The notes: a model not told the origin generated them from the letters alone. DNA of 38,800 nt from Rhizobiaceae bacterium (GCA_019635715.1 JAHBYY010000044.1:1-38800), one strand, 5' to 3'; shown: positions 1 to 8,555, counted from the first letter of the stretch. Program-made: numbers and translations.

Positions 1-4
1 CGGC

Positions 5-1201
5 ATGACCACCTTTACCCCCACCAGCGCTACCGAAGTCCTCGATACCGTCGCCTGGGCCGCCGCCGTAGGTTCGCCGCTCGAAATTGTCGGGCAAGGG
101 TCGAAGCGGCCCATCGGCCGTCCCATCCAGGCCGAGCACACGCTCGATCTCTCAGCCCTGACCGGCGTCACCCTCTACGAACCGGAGGAGCTGGTGCTTT
201 CGGCGCGCGCCGGCACGCCGATCGCGGAGATCGAGGCCCTGGTCGCGTCTAGGGGACAGGAGCTCGCCTTCGAGCCGATGGACTACGGGCCGCTGCTCGG
301 CAAGGAGGCGGGGCGCGGCACCATAGGCGGCGTCCTGGCCGCGAACCTGTCGGGACCACGTCGTCTCAAGGCGGGCGCGGCGCGTGATCACGTGCTCGGC
401 ATCCACGCCGTTTCGGGCCGTGGCGAGGCGTTCAAGTCGGGCGGACGGGTCGTCAAGAACGTCACCGGCTACGATTTGTCGAAGGTCATGGCCGGGTCGT
501 GGGGAACGCTCGCCGTGGTCACCGACGTCACCTTCAAGGTGCTGCCGGCCGCCGAGACCGAGACGACGCTGCTGCTGCGCGGCCTGCTCGACGACGCGGC
601 CGTGGCGGCGATGGCGCTCGCGGCCGGGTCGCCCGCCGAGATCTCCGGCGCGTCGCATCTGCCCGACATGGCAGCCGCGACGGTTCCGCGACTGTCGGGT
701 GCCTCGGCCACTTTAATCCGCGTTGAAGGCTTCGGGCCGTCGGTGGCCTACCGTATCGCCCACCTTCGCGGCCTGTTCGGCGACACGGGCAGGATCGAGG
801 AGGTTTCCGGCGACGAGTCGCGGGCGATCTGGCGCGCCGTGCGCGACTGCCTGCCCTTCGCCGACGGCACGGAAAGGCCTGTTTGGCGGATTTCCATGGC
901 GCCGGGCGCCGGCCACCAGATGGCGATGGCGCTGCGCATGCAGGCCGCCGCCGAGATCTTCTACGACTGGGCGGGCGGGCTGATCTGGGTGAAGATGCAG
1001 GGCGATCCGGGCGCGGAACTCGTGCGCGGCCTTGTCCGCAAATTCGGCGGCGGCCATGCCACGCTGGTGCGGGCGACCGCTTCCGAACGCGCCGCCGTTT
1101 CTGTGTTTACACCGCAGCCGCAGGCCCTTGCGGCGCTGTCCGCGCGCCTCAAGGAGCAGTTCGACCCCAAGGGCATCCTCAATCCGGGGCGGATGGGATA
1201 G
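5..1201 (+). CDS. glcE: Glycolate oxidase FAD-binding subunit GlcE
   Basis: GlcE is a subunit of the membrane-associated glycolate oxidase GlcDEF, which oxidises glycolate to glyoxylate. The protein has 398 residues, normal for the family. The first ~180 residues are a PCMH-type FAD-binding domain: a glycine-rich GRGTIGGVLAANLSGPRR stretch is followed by VKNVTGYDLSKVMAGSWGT, typical of GlcE. The C-terminus ends in FDPKGILNPGRMG, the usual end of the FAD-oxidase C-terminal domain shared with GlcD. The ATG at 5 is the first in frame; glcD is expected just outside the window on the left. glcF lies downstream on the same strand but is separated by a toxin-antitoxin-like pair, which is unusual. 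Confidence 0.95.
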   Translation: MTTFTPTSATEVLDTVAWAAAVGSPLEIVGQGSKRPIGRPIQAEHTLDLSALTGVTLYEPEELVLSARAGTPIAEIEALVASRGQELAFEPMDYGPLLGKEAGRGTIGGVLAANLSGPRRLKAGAARDHVLGIHAVSGRGEAFKSGGRVVKNVTGYDLSKVMAGSWGTLAVVTDVTFKVLPAAETETTLLLRGLLDDAAVAAMALAAGSPAEISGASHLPDMAAATVPRLSGASATLIRVEGFGPSVAYRIAHLRGLFGDTGRIEEVSGDESRAIWRAVRDCLPFADGTERPVWRISMAPGAGHQMAMALRMQAAAEIFYDWAGGLIWVKMQGDPGAELVRGLVRKFGGGHATLVRATASERAAVSVFTPQPQALAALSARLKEQFDPKGILNPGRMG

Positions 1202-1229
1202 AATTCAGACATGCAGTTCGGAGGTTGCA

Positions 1230-1442
1230 ATGATGAACGACCTTTTTGAAACGAAGCCTGAAGTGGTCAGTGGAGCGCTCGTCTTCAAAGGCACGCGCAT
1301 CCCCGTGGAAATTCTATTCGAGAATCTGGCGGCGGGTGTCCCGTTGGATGAAATCCTGGAAAGCTATCCCGCGATCGGCCGGGAGCGTGCAGAGGCCGCC
1401 ATCATGCTGGCTGTTCGCCAGTTCGAGCGCGACGCGGCGTGA
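1230..1442 (+). CDS. DUF433 family protein, probable antitoxin
   Basis: This 70-residue protein matches the DUF433 pattern: GALVFKGTRIPVEILFENLAAG followed by LDEILESYPAI, a small winged-helix DNA-binding fold. DUF433 genes usually precede a DUF5615 PIN-like gene and are regarded as the antitoxin and autorepressor. The same pairing occurs here: the stop codon overlaps the GTG start of the next gene. A strong Shine-Dalgarno GGAGG at 1220-1224 sits five bases before ATG 1230; ATG 1233 is also possible. The gene lies 28 bases after the glcE stop, so it is probably read with the glc operon. Its base composition is lower in GC than glcE. Antitoxin function is inferred from family and context. Confidence 0.85.
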   Translation: MMNDLFETKPEVVSGALVFKGTRIPVEILFENLAAGVPLDEILESYPAIGRERAEAAIMLAVRQFERDAA

Positions 1443-1807
1443 AGAGGGTCTTACTTGATGAAGGGGTTCCAAACCCGCTCGCGGCAAAACTCCGAGCACT
1501 GAGCGTCGATGCAACCGCATTCCCGAACGAGTGGAAACAGTTGTCGAACGGCAAGCTCATGGATGCGGTCGTGGAGAATGGCTTTCAGGTTTTGATTACC
1601 AACGACAAGAATATTCCATACCAGCAGAACATCTCATCCCGGCCGATGGCGGTTCTGGTTTTGCCCACGAACCATCTGCGCGACGTGCTTGCAATGGCGA
1701 CGGAAATTGCCGCGGCCGTAGGTATGGTCGAGATCGGCAGTTCATACTTGCTGGAAAGATCGGGCCGATTGTCGAGTAGTCCGCCAGACAAGGGTCGGTT
1801 CACGTAA
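1439..1807 (+). CDS. DUF5615 family PIN-like protein, probable toxin
   Basis: This 122-residue protein begins KRVLLDEGVPNPLAAKL and contains VLITNDKNIPY. These are the two acidic signature stretches of DUF5615 (PIN_5/Mut7-C-like) proteins, thought to be RNases paired with DUF433 antitoxins. The GTG start at 1439 overlaps the antitoxin stop in a GTGA arrangement, indicating translational coupling. The stop TAA at 1805-1807 is one base before the glcF ATG, so glcF is tightly joined to this gene. The coding sequence is visibly lower in GC than glcE or glcF and uses codons such as AAT, ATT and TTG, consistent with acquisition by transfer. Toxicity is inferred. Confidence 0.82.
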   Translation: MKRVLLDEGVPNPLAAKLRALSVDATAFPNEWKQLSNGKLMDAVVENGFQVLITNDKNIPYQQNISSRPMAVLVLPTNHLRDVLAMATEIAAAVGMVEIGSSYLLERSGRLSSSPPDKGRFT

Positions 1808-1808
1808 C

Positions 1809-3107
1809 ATGCAGACCAATTTCACCCCCTCCCAGCTCGCCGACCCGCATGTCGCGGAGTCGGAGAAGATCCTGCGCAAATGCGTGCATTGCGGCTTCTG
1901 CACGGCGACCTGTCCGACCTATGTGACGCTCGGCAACGAACTGGATTCGCCGCGTGGACGAATTTACCTGATCAAGGACATGCTGGAAAACGGCCGGCCG
2001 GCCGACACGGAGATTGTCACCCACATCGATCGCTGCCTGTCCTGCCTGTCCTGCATGTCGACCTGCCCGTCGGGCGTCAACTACATGCACCTGGTCGACC
2101 ACGCCCGCGCCCATATCGAACAGACCTACACGCGGCCGTTGCCGCAGCGGCTGATCCGCTCCCTGCTCGCGGCGACGCTTCCCTATCCCGCCCGGTTCCG
2201 CGCCGCGCTGAAGCTTGCCGCGCTCGGCCGGCCGTTCGCAGGCATGTTGGCGCGCGTTCCGGCCCTGAGACCGCTGGCCGCCATGCTGGCGCTGGCCCCG
2301 AAACGCGTTCCGGACGCATCGCCGTCCTCGTCGCCCGGCCGGCACCCGGCGACGGGCCAGCGGCGGGCTCGCGTTGCGTTGCTGACCGGCTGTGCCCAGT
2401 CTGTGTTGGAGCCCGGCATCAACGAGGCGACGATCCGGCTGCTGACCCGGCTCGGCGTCGAGGTGATCGTGCCCAAGGGCGAGGGCTGCTGCGGCTCGCT
2501 GGTCCATCACATGGGGCGCGAGCAAGCGGCGCTTCAGGCGGCGCGCGACAATGTCGACGCCTGGACGCGCGAGGTCGACGGCGAGGGGCTCGACGCCGTC
2601 GTCATCACCGCTTCCGGCTGCGGCACGACGATCAAGGATTACGGCTACATGCTGCGCCTCGATCCGGCCTATGCGCAAAAGGCGGCGCGAATCTCTGCGC
2701 TGGCAAAGGACGTTACCGAATATCTGGATACGATCGACCTGCCGGAGCCGGCGGTCAGGAGCGGCGCGGTCGTCGCCTACCATTCCGCCTGCTCGATGCA
2801 GCACGGCCAGAAGATCACCCGCCAGCCCAAGGCGCTGCTGCAGAAGGCCGGTTTCGTGGTGAAGGAGCCGCGCGAGGGCCACCTGTGCTGCGGCTCCGCC
2901 GGCACCTACAACATCATGCAGCCGGAGATCGCCGCAAAGCTGCGCGACCGCAAGGTGAAGAACATCGAGGCGACCGGGGCGGCCCTGATCGCAACGGGCA
3001 ATATCGGCTGCATCACCCAGATCGCCGGCGCAGCCAAACTGCCGGTGGTTCACACCGTGGCCCTGCTCGACTGGGCTTATGGCGGGCCGAAGCCGATCAA
3101 TCTCTGA
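1809..3107 (+). CDS. glcF: Glycolate oxidase iron-sulfur subunit GlcF
   Basis: GlcF carries electrons from the flavin subunits of glycolate oxidase towards the membrane quinone pool. The protein has 432 residues. Two CxxCxxCxxxC motifs are complete, at Cys25/28/31/35 and Cys76/79/82/86, and would bind two 4Fe-4S clusters. Two CCG (cysteine-rich) domains follow, with GCCGS near residue 228 and CCGSAGTYN near 360. The ATG at 1809 is one base after the toxin stop. No good Shine-Dalgarno sits at the normal distance (AAGGG lies about 15 bases upstream inside the toxin gene), so translation probably depends on coupling to the toxin ORF. A GC-rich dyad follows the stop. Confidence 0.95.
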   Translation: MQTNFTPSQLADPHVAESEKILRKCVHCGFCTATCPTYVTLGNELDSPRGRIYLIKDMLENGRPADTEIVTHIDRCLSCLSCMSTCPSGVNYMHLVDHARAHIEQTYTRPLPQRLIRSLLAATLPYPARFRAALKLAALGRPFAGMLARVPALRPLAAMLALAPKRVPDASPSSSPGRHPATGQRRARVALLTGCAQSVLEPGINEATIRLLTRLGVEVIVPKGEGCCGSLVHHMGREQAALQAARDNVDAWTREVDGEGLDAVVITASGCGTTIKDYGYMLRLDPAYAQKAARISALAKDVTEYLDTIDLPEPAVRSGAVVAYHSACSMQHGQKITRQPKALLQKAGFVVKEPREGHLCCGSAGTYNIMQPEIAAKLRDRKVKNIEATGAALIATGNIGCITQIAGAAKLPVVHTVALLDWAYGGPKPINL

Positions 3108-3122
3108 GTTCATCAACGCGGA

Positions 3123-3150
3123 AGGGCAGCGCGGTCGCCCGCGCTGCCCT
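3123..3150. terminator. GC-rich hairpin between convergent glcF and L,D-transpeptidase
   Basis: A perfect 12-bp inverted repeat (AGGGCAGCGCGG, loop TCGC, CCGCGCTGCCCT) lies between two convergent genes. It has no T-tract on either side, so it is either a weak bidirectional terminator or a mRNA 3'-end stabiliser. Confidence 0.6.
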
Positions 3151-3232
3151 CGCCCCCGGTCTGGAAGCAGCCCCCGCAGCTTCCATGGGCCGCGTCCTTG
3201 TCGCGGCGCTGGCCCGCCCCCGATTTCCGGTC

Positions 3233-4027
3233 TCAGATCACCTTGACGGTCGTACCCACCGGCACCCGCTCGAACAGGTCGACGACATCCTCGTTGCGCA
3301 GCCGGATGCAGCCCGACGACACGTTGGTGCCGATCGTCCACGGCGCATTGGTGCCGTGGATGCGATAGAGAGTCGACCCCAGATACATGGCGCGCGCGCC
3401 GAGCGGATTCTCCGGACCGCCGGCCATGAAGGTCGGCAGGTCGCGGCCCTTCTGGCGCTCGCGCGCGATCATCTCCGCCGGCGGGCGCCAGTCCGGCCAT
3501 TCGGCTTTGCGGGTGATCTTCTCGCTGCCCGTCCAGACCATGCCTTCCTTGCCGACGCCGACGCCGTAGCGGCGCGCCTGGCCGTTGCCCTGGACGAGGT
3601 AGAGGAACTTCGCGGCCGTATCGATGACGATCGTGCCGGGCTTCTCCGAACCGCTGTAGTCGACCTGCTGCGGCAGGTAGACGGGGTCCATCTGCGGCTG
3701 GATCTGCTTGCGGCGCGGCGCGGGCACGGCGGCCGTCTGCACCTGGTCGGGCGACGACCAGAGCGGGCGGATCCGGCGCTCCGCCTGCTGGGTCCGCGGC
3801 TGCTGGACACGCCGCATCGGCTGGACCTGCGTGGCATAGCCCTGCGGGCGCCGCGCCACGACGCGTCCCGGCTGGCGGCCGAGCTGGATGACCCACGGCG
3901 CCGACAGGTCCGGGCTGACCACCACCGGCGGCATCTCGCGGTAGCGGTCGTTGGCGATGGCCGGCGCGCTGGCGAGCGCCACGAGCGCGGCGGTGCTGAG
4001 AAGGATGATCCTGTTCATGTTACGCAT
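3233..4027 (-). CDS. L,D-transpeptidase (YkuD domain), secreted
   Basis: L,D-transpeptidases form 3-3 peptidoglycan cross-links or attach proteins to peptidoglycan in the periplasm. The 264-residue protein starts with a signal peptide (NRIILLSTAALVALASAPAIA, cleavage near residue 26), followed by a Pro/Gln/Arg-rich linker. The YkuD domain fills the C-terminal half and carries HGTNAPWTIGTNVSSGCIRL, with the catalytic Cys in SSGCIR. The last residues, PVGTTVKVI, are a typical domain end. Two starts are possible, ATG 4027 and ATG 4018; neither has a convincing ribosome site. The gene is transcribed convergently to glcF and divergently from tag. Confidence 0.9.
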   Translation of the reverse strand: MRNMNRIILLSTAALVALASAPAIANDRYREMPPVVVSPDLSAPWVIQLGRQPGRVVARRPQGYATQVQPMRRVQQPRTQQAERRIRPLWSSPDQVQTAAVPAPRRKQIQPQMDPVYLPQQVDYSGSEKPGTIVIDTAAKFLYLVQGNGQARRYGVGVGKEGMVWTGSEKITRKAEWPDWRPPAEMIARERQKGRDLPTFMAGGPENPLGARAMYLGSTLYRIHGTNAPWTIGTNVSSGCIRLRNEDVVDLFERVPVGTTVKVI

Positions 4028-4252
4028 ACCCGACGAAGTGCAATCCTGACTTGTCGACGGAGGTTCCGTCGCGTGATGTCAGGAGCCTGGCGCCCAAACC
4101 GGAATCGAATGGTGAATCGGATTGCCTCGAATGCCGGCTTTTCCATAAAGGTTTTGGTGTGGTTACCGGCCGGTTCAGCAAGACGGTAAAGGCCGGATGA
4201 AGGGTGCTGCCTGGCCGTTAACGCCTTGCGGCGCGCTATTGGAGAGAATGCG

Positions 4253-4879
4253 ATGAGCGGATTGCTGGCCGGCGCCGACGGGGTCGTGCGCTGTTTCTGG
4301 GCAGGCGACCTGCCCGACTACCAGCGCTATCACGACGAGGAGTGGGGGCGTCCGGTGGTCGACGACCGCCGGCTGTTCGAGAAGATCTGCCTGGAGGGGT
4401 TCCAGTCGGGCCTGTCCTGGCTGACCATCCTGCGCAAGCGCGACAACTTCCGCGCCGCCTTCGCCGGTTTCGATGTCGCCAAGGTCGCCGCCTTCACCGA
4501 GGCCGATATCGAGCGCTGCCTTGCCGATCCGGGCATCGTGCGCCACCGCGGCAAGATCGTCTCGACCATCAACAATGCGAAGCGGGCGCTCGAACTGGTC
4601 GAGGAGGCCGGCTCGCTCGCCGCCTGGTTCTGGAGTTTCGAGCCGAAACCCGAGCAGCGACCCGGCACGCTCGACCACGCGACGCTCGTCGCCATGCCGA
4701 AGACCGACATCTCGACCCGCATCTCGAAGGAGTTGAAGAAGCGCGGCTGGACCTTCGTCGGACCGACGACAATCTACGCCTTCATGCAGGCCATGGGACT
4801 AGTAAACGACCACATCGAGGGATGCCACTGCCGGGCCGTGATCGAGCGGCAGAGGGAAGGGTTTGTGAGGCCGGGGTAG
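4253..4879 (+). CDS. tag: DNA-3-methyladenine glycosylase I
   Basis: Tag removes 3-methyladenine from alkylated DNA and starts base excision repair. The 208-residue protein has the full family pattern: RCFWAG, YHDEEWGRPVVDDRRLFE, GFQSGLSWLTILRKRDNFR, and the C-terminal DHIEGCHC. The zinc-snap ligands of the E. coli enzyme (Cys, His near the N-terminus, His and Cys near the C-terminus) have equivalents in the N-terminal Cys of RCFW, the His of YHDEEWG, and the His and Cys of HIEGC. The ATG at 4253 is preceded by GGAGAG at 4241-4246, which favours it over upstream in-frame codons. A repeat element begins 11 bases after the stop. Confidence 0.94.
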   Translation: MSGLLAGADGVVRCFWAGDLPDYQRYHDEEWGRPVVDDRRLFEKICLEGFQSGLSWLTILRKRDNFRAAFAGFDVAKVAAFTEADIERCLADPGIVRHRGKIVSTINNAKRALELVEEAGSLAAWFWSFEPKPEQRPGTLDHATLVAMPKTDISTRISKELKKRGWTFVGPTTIYAFMQAMGLVNDHIEGCHCRAVIERQREGFVRPG

Positions 4880-4889
4880 CGGCTACGAG

Positions 4890-5131
4890 GGTGCGTCCTT
4901 CGAGGCTCGCCCGCGGAGGACTGCGCAACGACCTTAAGGTCTCGCGGGCTCGCACCTCAGGATGAGGGGCGTTGCGAAATGCCGACACTCAAATTGCTAG
5001 AGGCCGACGCTTGAGAGGAGTCGCAAGCTCCAGCAGTCCTCATCCTGAGGTGCGAGCCCGCAAAACGATGGCCATTTGACTGGAACATCTGCGGGCGAGC
5101 CTCGAAGGACGCACCGAAAGACGCACCGAAA
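4890..5131. repeat. Nested palindromic intergenic repeat
   Basis: This gene-free stretch is a nested dyad. The outer arms 4890-4914 and 5091-5115 are perfect 25-bp inverted copies (GGTGCGTCCTTCGAGGCTCG and onward). The inner arms 4944-4967 and 5038-5061 are perfect 24-bp inverted copies containing CTCAGGATGAGG. The right edge carries a 12-bp tandem duplication, GACGCACCGAAA, at 5108-5119 and 5120-5131. Similar intergenic palindromes are known in Rhizobiales (for example the RIME class); the exact family here was not checked. No ORF with a ribosome site was found inside. Confidence 0.88.
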
Positions 5132-5153
5132 CGTCATCGTATCCGCTACCCTG

Positions 5154-5185
5154 CACCCCCTCCCACGATTGTGTGGAAGAGGGTG
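5154..5185. terminator. Imperfect hairpin, possible terminator of the small minus-strand gene
   Basis: A 13-bp stem with two mismatches (CACCCCCTCCCAC at 5154-5166, GTGGAAGAGGGTG at 5173-5185) has a GATTGT loop and lies 41 bases downstream of the minus-strand ORF ending at 5226. There is no clear T-tract. Confidence 0.35.
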
Positions 5186-5225
5186 CCGGCGTGCAGCCTT
5201 GGGAGGCGCATGGGCGGTCCGGCGC

Positions 5226-5438
5226 TCAGGCGAGGAGACGGCTCCCCGAAAGCACGAAGGCGGCGATGACGACCGCGACGGAGGCAAGGGCCGGATAGAG
5301 CACGAGCAGGACCGTCAGCACGGCACGGCCGATCTGGTCCTGCGCCTGGGTGGTCTCGTCGACGGCCAGCCCGAAGCCGCCGGGCGCGCCCGTCGGGGCG
5401 GTCGCGGCGATGCCGGTGTTCTTGACGAGGGCAGACAT
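5226..5438 (-). CDS. Small membrane protein of unknown function
   Basis: I do not recognise this 70-residue ORF. The N-terminal ~35 residues are Ala/Gly/Thr-rich and polar. The C-terminal half (AVLTVLLVLYPALASVAVVIAAFVL) is one long or two short hydrophobic segments, predicting an inner-membrane protein with a cytoplasmic or periplasmic head. The ATG at 5438 has AGGA close upstream and a better GGAAAG about ten bases away. It stands alone, divergent from hisS, beside a repeat element. The hydrophobic pattern and a sensible gene position argue for a real gene; the lack of a recognised family argues against strong confidence. Confidence 0.5.
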   Translation of the reverse strand: MSALVKNTGIAATAPTGAPGGFGLAVDETTQAQDQIGRAVLTVLLVLYPALASVAVVIAAFVLSGSRLLA

Positions 5439-5703
5439 GATCCTGACTTTCCAGATTTCGTTGCAACGGTTTTCGCGCCGGGCGGTAACGACGCAATGTC
5501 GCGGCGAACCCGTCCGTGTATCGTTATCGTATCGGATTTCGGTGGTTTTCCGGCCGCTAGGCGGCAATTCGGCGGAAATGTGGCGGCACCCCGCCGCAGG
5601 TCTTAACGATTGGTAAACGCCTTGCCGCTTAAGGCCGCTTGGGCTAGAGCGCGCGCGAAGTGTTGTGGGGCAGTTGCCCACACGGAAGGACGGCGGGACC
5701 ATC

Positions 5704-7221
5704 ATGGCGGGCAACGAGAAGACAAAGGCGCGGCAGCCGCGCGGCTTCGCCGACCGCTTTCCCGACGAAATCCGGGCGCTGGAAAAGATGATGGCGAAGA
5801 TCCGCGCCGTCTACGAGCTCTACGGCTTCGAGCCCTTCGACCAGCCGCTGATCGAATACACCGACGCGCTCGGAAAATTCCTGCCCGACCAGGACCGGCC
5901 GAACGAGGGCGTCTTTTCGTTCCAGGACGACGACGAGCAATGGCTGTCGCTGCGCTACGACCTGACCGCGCCGATGGCCCGCTTCGTCGCCGAGAATTTC
6001 GAAAAGCTGCCGAAACCGTTCCGGTCGTACAAGTCGGGCTGGGTATTCCGCAACGAGAAGCCGGGCCCGGGCCGCTTCCGCCAGTTCATGCAGTTCGATG
6101 CCGACACGGTCGGTGCGCCGGGCGTCGCCGCCGACGCCGAAATGGCGATGATGATGGCCGACGTCATGGAGGCGCTGGGCATCGAGCGCGGCCAGTATGT
6201 GATCCGGGTCAACAATCGGAAGGTGCTGGATGGCGTGCTGGAGGCGATCGGGCTCGGCGGCGACGGGAACGCCGCGCGCCGGCTGATCGTGCTCAGGGCG
6301 ATCGACAAGCTGGACAAGTTCGGGCCGGAGGGGGTTCGGTTGCTGCTCGGCCCGGGTCGATGGGATGGCGGCAAGGAAGGCGAGGGGGATTTTACCAAGG
6401 GCGCGGGGCTCAACGAGGAACAAGCTGAACGAGTCTTAGGCCTTTTGGAGACTGGCCTAGAGGCGGAAGATGAGTTCGCAACACTCGCGCGATCAAAGAT
6501 TTTGGCCACCCCAAGCACCAACGGTGCGAACGGGGTAGATGAACTTGTCGAAATAGCGAAATTGGCTCGCGCTGCTGGTTACGGCTCCGATCGCATCCGC
6601 ATCGATCCCTCCGTCGTCCGCGGTCTCGAATACTACACCGGCCCCGTCTTCGAGGCCGAGCTGCTGGCCGAAATCCCCAATGAGGACGGCCAGATCGTGC
6701 GCTTCGGCTCGGTCGGCGGCGGCGGGCGCTATGACGGGCTGGTGTCGCGCTTTCGCGGCGAGCCGGTGCCGGCCACCGGCTTCGCCATCGGCGTCTCGCG
6801 CCTGATGACGGCGCTGAAGAACCTCGGCAAGCTGGACACCTCCGAGGTCGCCGGCCCGGTCGTCGTGCTGGTCATGGACCGCGACGCGGAAAGCCTCGGC
6901 CGCTACCAGAAGATGGTCGGCGACCTGCGCCAGGCCGGCATCCGTGCGGAAATGTATCTCGGCGGCTCCGGCATGAAGCCGCAGATGAAATATGCGGACA
7001 GACGCGGCGCGCCCTGCGTCGTCATCCAGGGCGGCGACGAACGCGCCAAGGGGGTCGTGCAGATCAAGGACATGGCGCTCGGCGAGCAATTGTCGAAGCA
7101 GATCGCCGACAATGCCGAATGGCGCGAGGGCCGCCCGGCGCAGGTCGAGGTGCCGGAGGGCGAGCTGGTCGAGGCGGTGCGCCGGGTGATTGCGGCGCAG
7201 GCGGCGGAGCGAGCGGTGTGA
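5704..7221 (+). CDS. hisS: Histidyl-tRNA synthetase
   Basis: HisRS charges tRNA-His with histidine. The 505-residue protein shows class II motif 2 ([20 protein letters not shown]), the histidine A motif ([12 protein letters not shown]) and class II motif 3 (GVSRLMTAL), followed by an anticodon-binding domain (residues ~410 to the end). ATG 5704 gives the normal N-terminus; GTG 5665 in the same frame is less likely. The gene leads a hisS-hisZ-hisG run. A stretch at about 6410-6590 has lower GC and rare codons (TTA at 6436, CTA, ATA at 6553, GTA) while the frame stays open. A possible promoter is TTGCCG at 5622 with TAGAGC at 5645; this is weak. Confidence 0.96.
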   Translation: MAGNEKTKARQPRGFADRFPDEIRALEKMMAKIRAVYELYGFEPFDQPLIEYTDALGKFLPDQDRPNEGVFSFQDDDEQWLSLRYDLTAPMARFVAENFEKLPKPFRSYKSGWVFRNEKPGPGRFRQFMQFDADTVGAPGVAADAEMAMMMADVMEALGIERGQYVIRVNNRKVLDGVLEAIGLGGDGNAARRLIVLRAIDKLDKFGPEGVRLLLGPGRWDGGKEGEGDFTKGAGLNEEQAERVLGLLETGLEAEDEFATLARSKILATPSTNGANGVDELVEIAKLARAAGYGSDRIRIDPSVVRGLEYYTGPVFEAELLAEIPNEDGQIVRFGSVGGGGRYDGLVSRFRGEPVPATGFAIGVSRLMTALKNLGKLDTSEVAGPVVVLVMDRDAESLGRYQKMVGDLRQAGIRAEMYLGGSGMKPQMKYADRRGAPCVVIQGGDERAKGVVQIKDMALGEQLSKQIADNAEWREGRPAQVEVPEGELVEAVRRVIAAQAAERAV

Positions 7222-7268
7222 TGGGTGTGACACCCCCCATCTGCGAAGCGACAGTGTCGGATGCGCCG

Positions 7269-7413
7269 CCCCCCCTCCGTCTCGGGCCTCGCCCTCGACA
7301 CCTCCCCCCCGCTACCCAGGGTGGAGGATGGCCGGTCGCATGCTTGGCGCTCATCCTCCACCTCACGAAGTGGGGGGGAGGTGTCGAGGGCGAGGCCCGA
7401 GACGGAGGGGGGG
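7269..7413. repeat. Nested palindrome between hisS and hisZ
   Basis: Perfect 42-bp inverted arms lie at 7269-7310 and 7372-7413; their core is CTCGGGCCTCGCCCTCGACA bounded by runs of seven C or G. An inner perfect 11-bp pair, GGTGGAGGATG (7320-7330) and CATCCTCCACC (7352-7362), nests inside. The right arm ends 16 bases before the hisZ start, so its purine-rich edge may act as or mask the hisZ ribosome site. It is unrelated in sequence to the palindrome at 4890 but has the same layout. Confidence 0.92.
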
Positions 7414-7429
7414 ATATGCCATTCTTCCC

Positions 7430-8539
7430 ATGCACGGCGATATGACCCTCCCCGCCGCCATCCTGTCGGTCTTTGCGACGCGCGGCGCCGGCATGGTCGA
7501 CGTGCCGATCCTGCAGCCGGCCGACCCGTTCCTCGACATGGCCGGCGAGGATCTGCGCCGCCGCATCTTCCTGACGGAGAGCGAGACCGGCGAGCAGCTC
7601 TGCCTGCGGCCCGAATTCACCATTCCCGTCTGCCTCGACCACATCAAAACTCAATCGGGCACGCCGCGCCGCTATGCCTATCTCGGCGAGGTGTTCCGCC
7701 AGCGCCGCGACGGTCAGGCCGAGTTCTTCCAGGCCGGCATCGAGGATCTCGGCGATCCCGACATCGCCACGGCCGATGCGCGGCTGATCGCCGACGCCCA
7801 TGCGCTGCTCGTGGCGGCACTCCCCGGCCGGTCGCTGGCCGTCACCCTGGGCGACCAGGCGGTGTTCGAGGCGGTGCTGGCCGCGCTCGGCCTGCCGCGC
7901 GGCTGGCAGAAGCGGCTGGCGCGCGCCTTCGGGGCACCCGACATGCTGGCTGCCGCGCTCGCCGACCTGTCGCGCATTCCGGCCAACGAGAATGTCGATT
8001 CTTCGCGGCCGGAAGTCTCGGAGATGCAGGCGCTGGTCGCCGACATCTCCGCCGCGATGCAAGAGGCCGGCATCTCCCCCAGCGCCGGCCGGACGCCGGA
8101 GGAGATCGCGCGGCGGCTGATCGAGAAGACCGAACTGAGGAGCGTGCGCCTTCCCGACGATGCGCTGGCCGCGCTGAAAGCCTTCCTCGACATCGACGTG
8201 CCGCTCGAAGACGCCGCCGAAACGCTGCAAGCCTTCGCGCAGGATGTCGGCCTGGTGCTCGACGGCGCCCTCGACAATTTCGCGGCCCGCGCCGGGGCCG
8301 TCGCCGCTGCCGGCCTGCCGGAAGGATCGGTGCGCTACGACGCGGCCTTCGGCCGTCCGCTCGACTATTATACGGGTCTCGTCTTCGAGGTTTCCACCGG
8401 CGGGGTGGCGCGTCCGCTGGCCGGCGGCGGCCGCTACGATCGCCTGCTGACGCTGCTCGGCGCGGCCTCGCCCATCCCCGGCGTCGGCTTCTCGGTCTGG
8501 CTCGACCGCATCGAAGCGCTGCGGGGAGGCGCGTTGTGA
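7430..8539 (+). CDS. hisZ: ATP phosphoribosyltransferase regulatory subunit HisZ
   Basis: HisZ is a catalytically inactive HisRS paralogue that forms a hetero-octamer with the short HisG and is needed for the first step of histidine synthesis. The protein has about 369 residues. It keeps the class II synthetase fold signatures [48 protein letters not shown] and a degenerate [14 protein letters not shown] with GGGRYDRLL. It lacks the C-terminal anticodon-binding domain. ATG 7430 and ATG 7442 are both possible; no spaced Shine-Dalgarno exists except the G-rich end of the palindrome. A second palindrome separates it from hisG. Confidence 0.92.
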   Translation: MHGDMTLPAAILSVFATRGAGMVDVPILQPADPFLDMAGEDLRRRIFLTESETGEQLCLRPEFTIPVCLDHIKTQSGTPRRYAYLGEVFRQRRDGQAEFFQAGIEDLGDPDIATADARLIADAHALLVAALPGRSLAVTLGDQAVFEAVLAALGLPRGWQKRLARAFGAPDMLAAALADLSRIPANENVDSSRPEVSEMQALVADISAAMQEAGISPSAGRTPEEIARRLIEKTELRSVRLPDDALAALKAFLDIDVPLEDAAETLQAFAQDVGLVLDGALDNFAARAGAVAAAGLPEGSVRYDAAFGRPLDYYTGLVFEVSTGGVARPLAGGGRYDRLLTLLGAASPIPGVGFSVWLDRIEALRGGAL

Positions 8540-8555
8540 GGATCGAACCGCGGAT

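Noticed and set aside
1800-3896. Long open frame on the minus strand, antisense to glcF and running into the L,D-transpeptidase region
   Set aside because: glcF is certain from its iron-sulfur and CCG motifs. The antisense frame has Arg/Ala/Gly-rich composition with no domain, typical of an open shadow frame in high-GC DNA.
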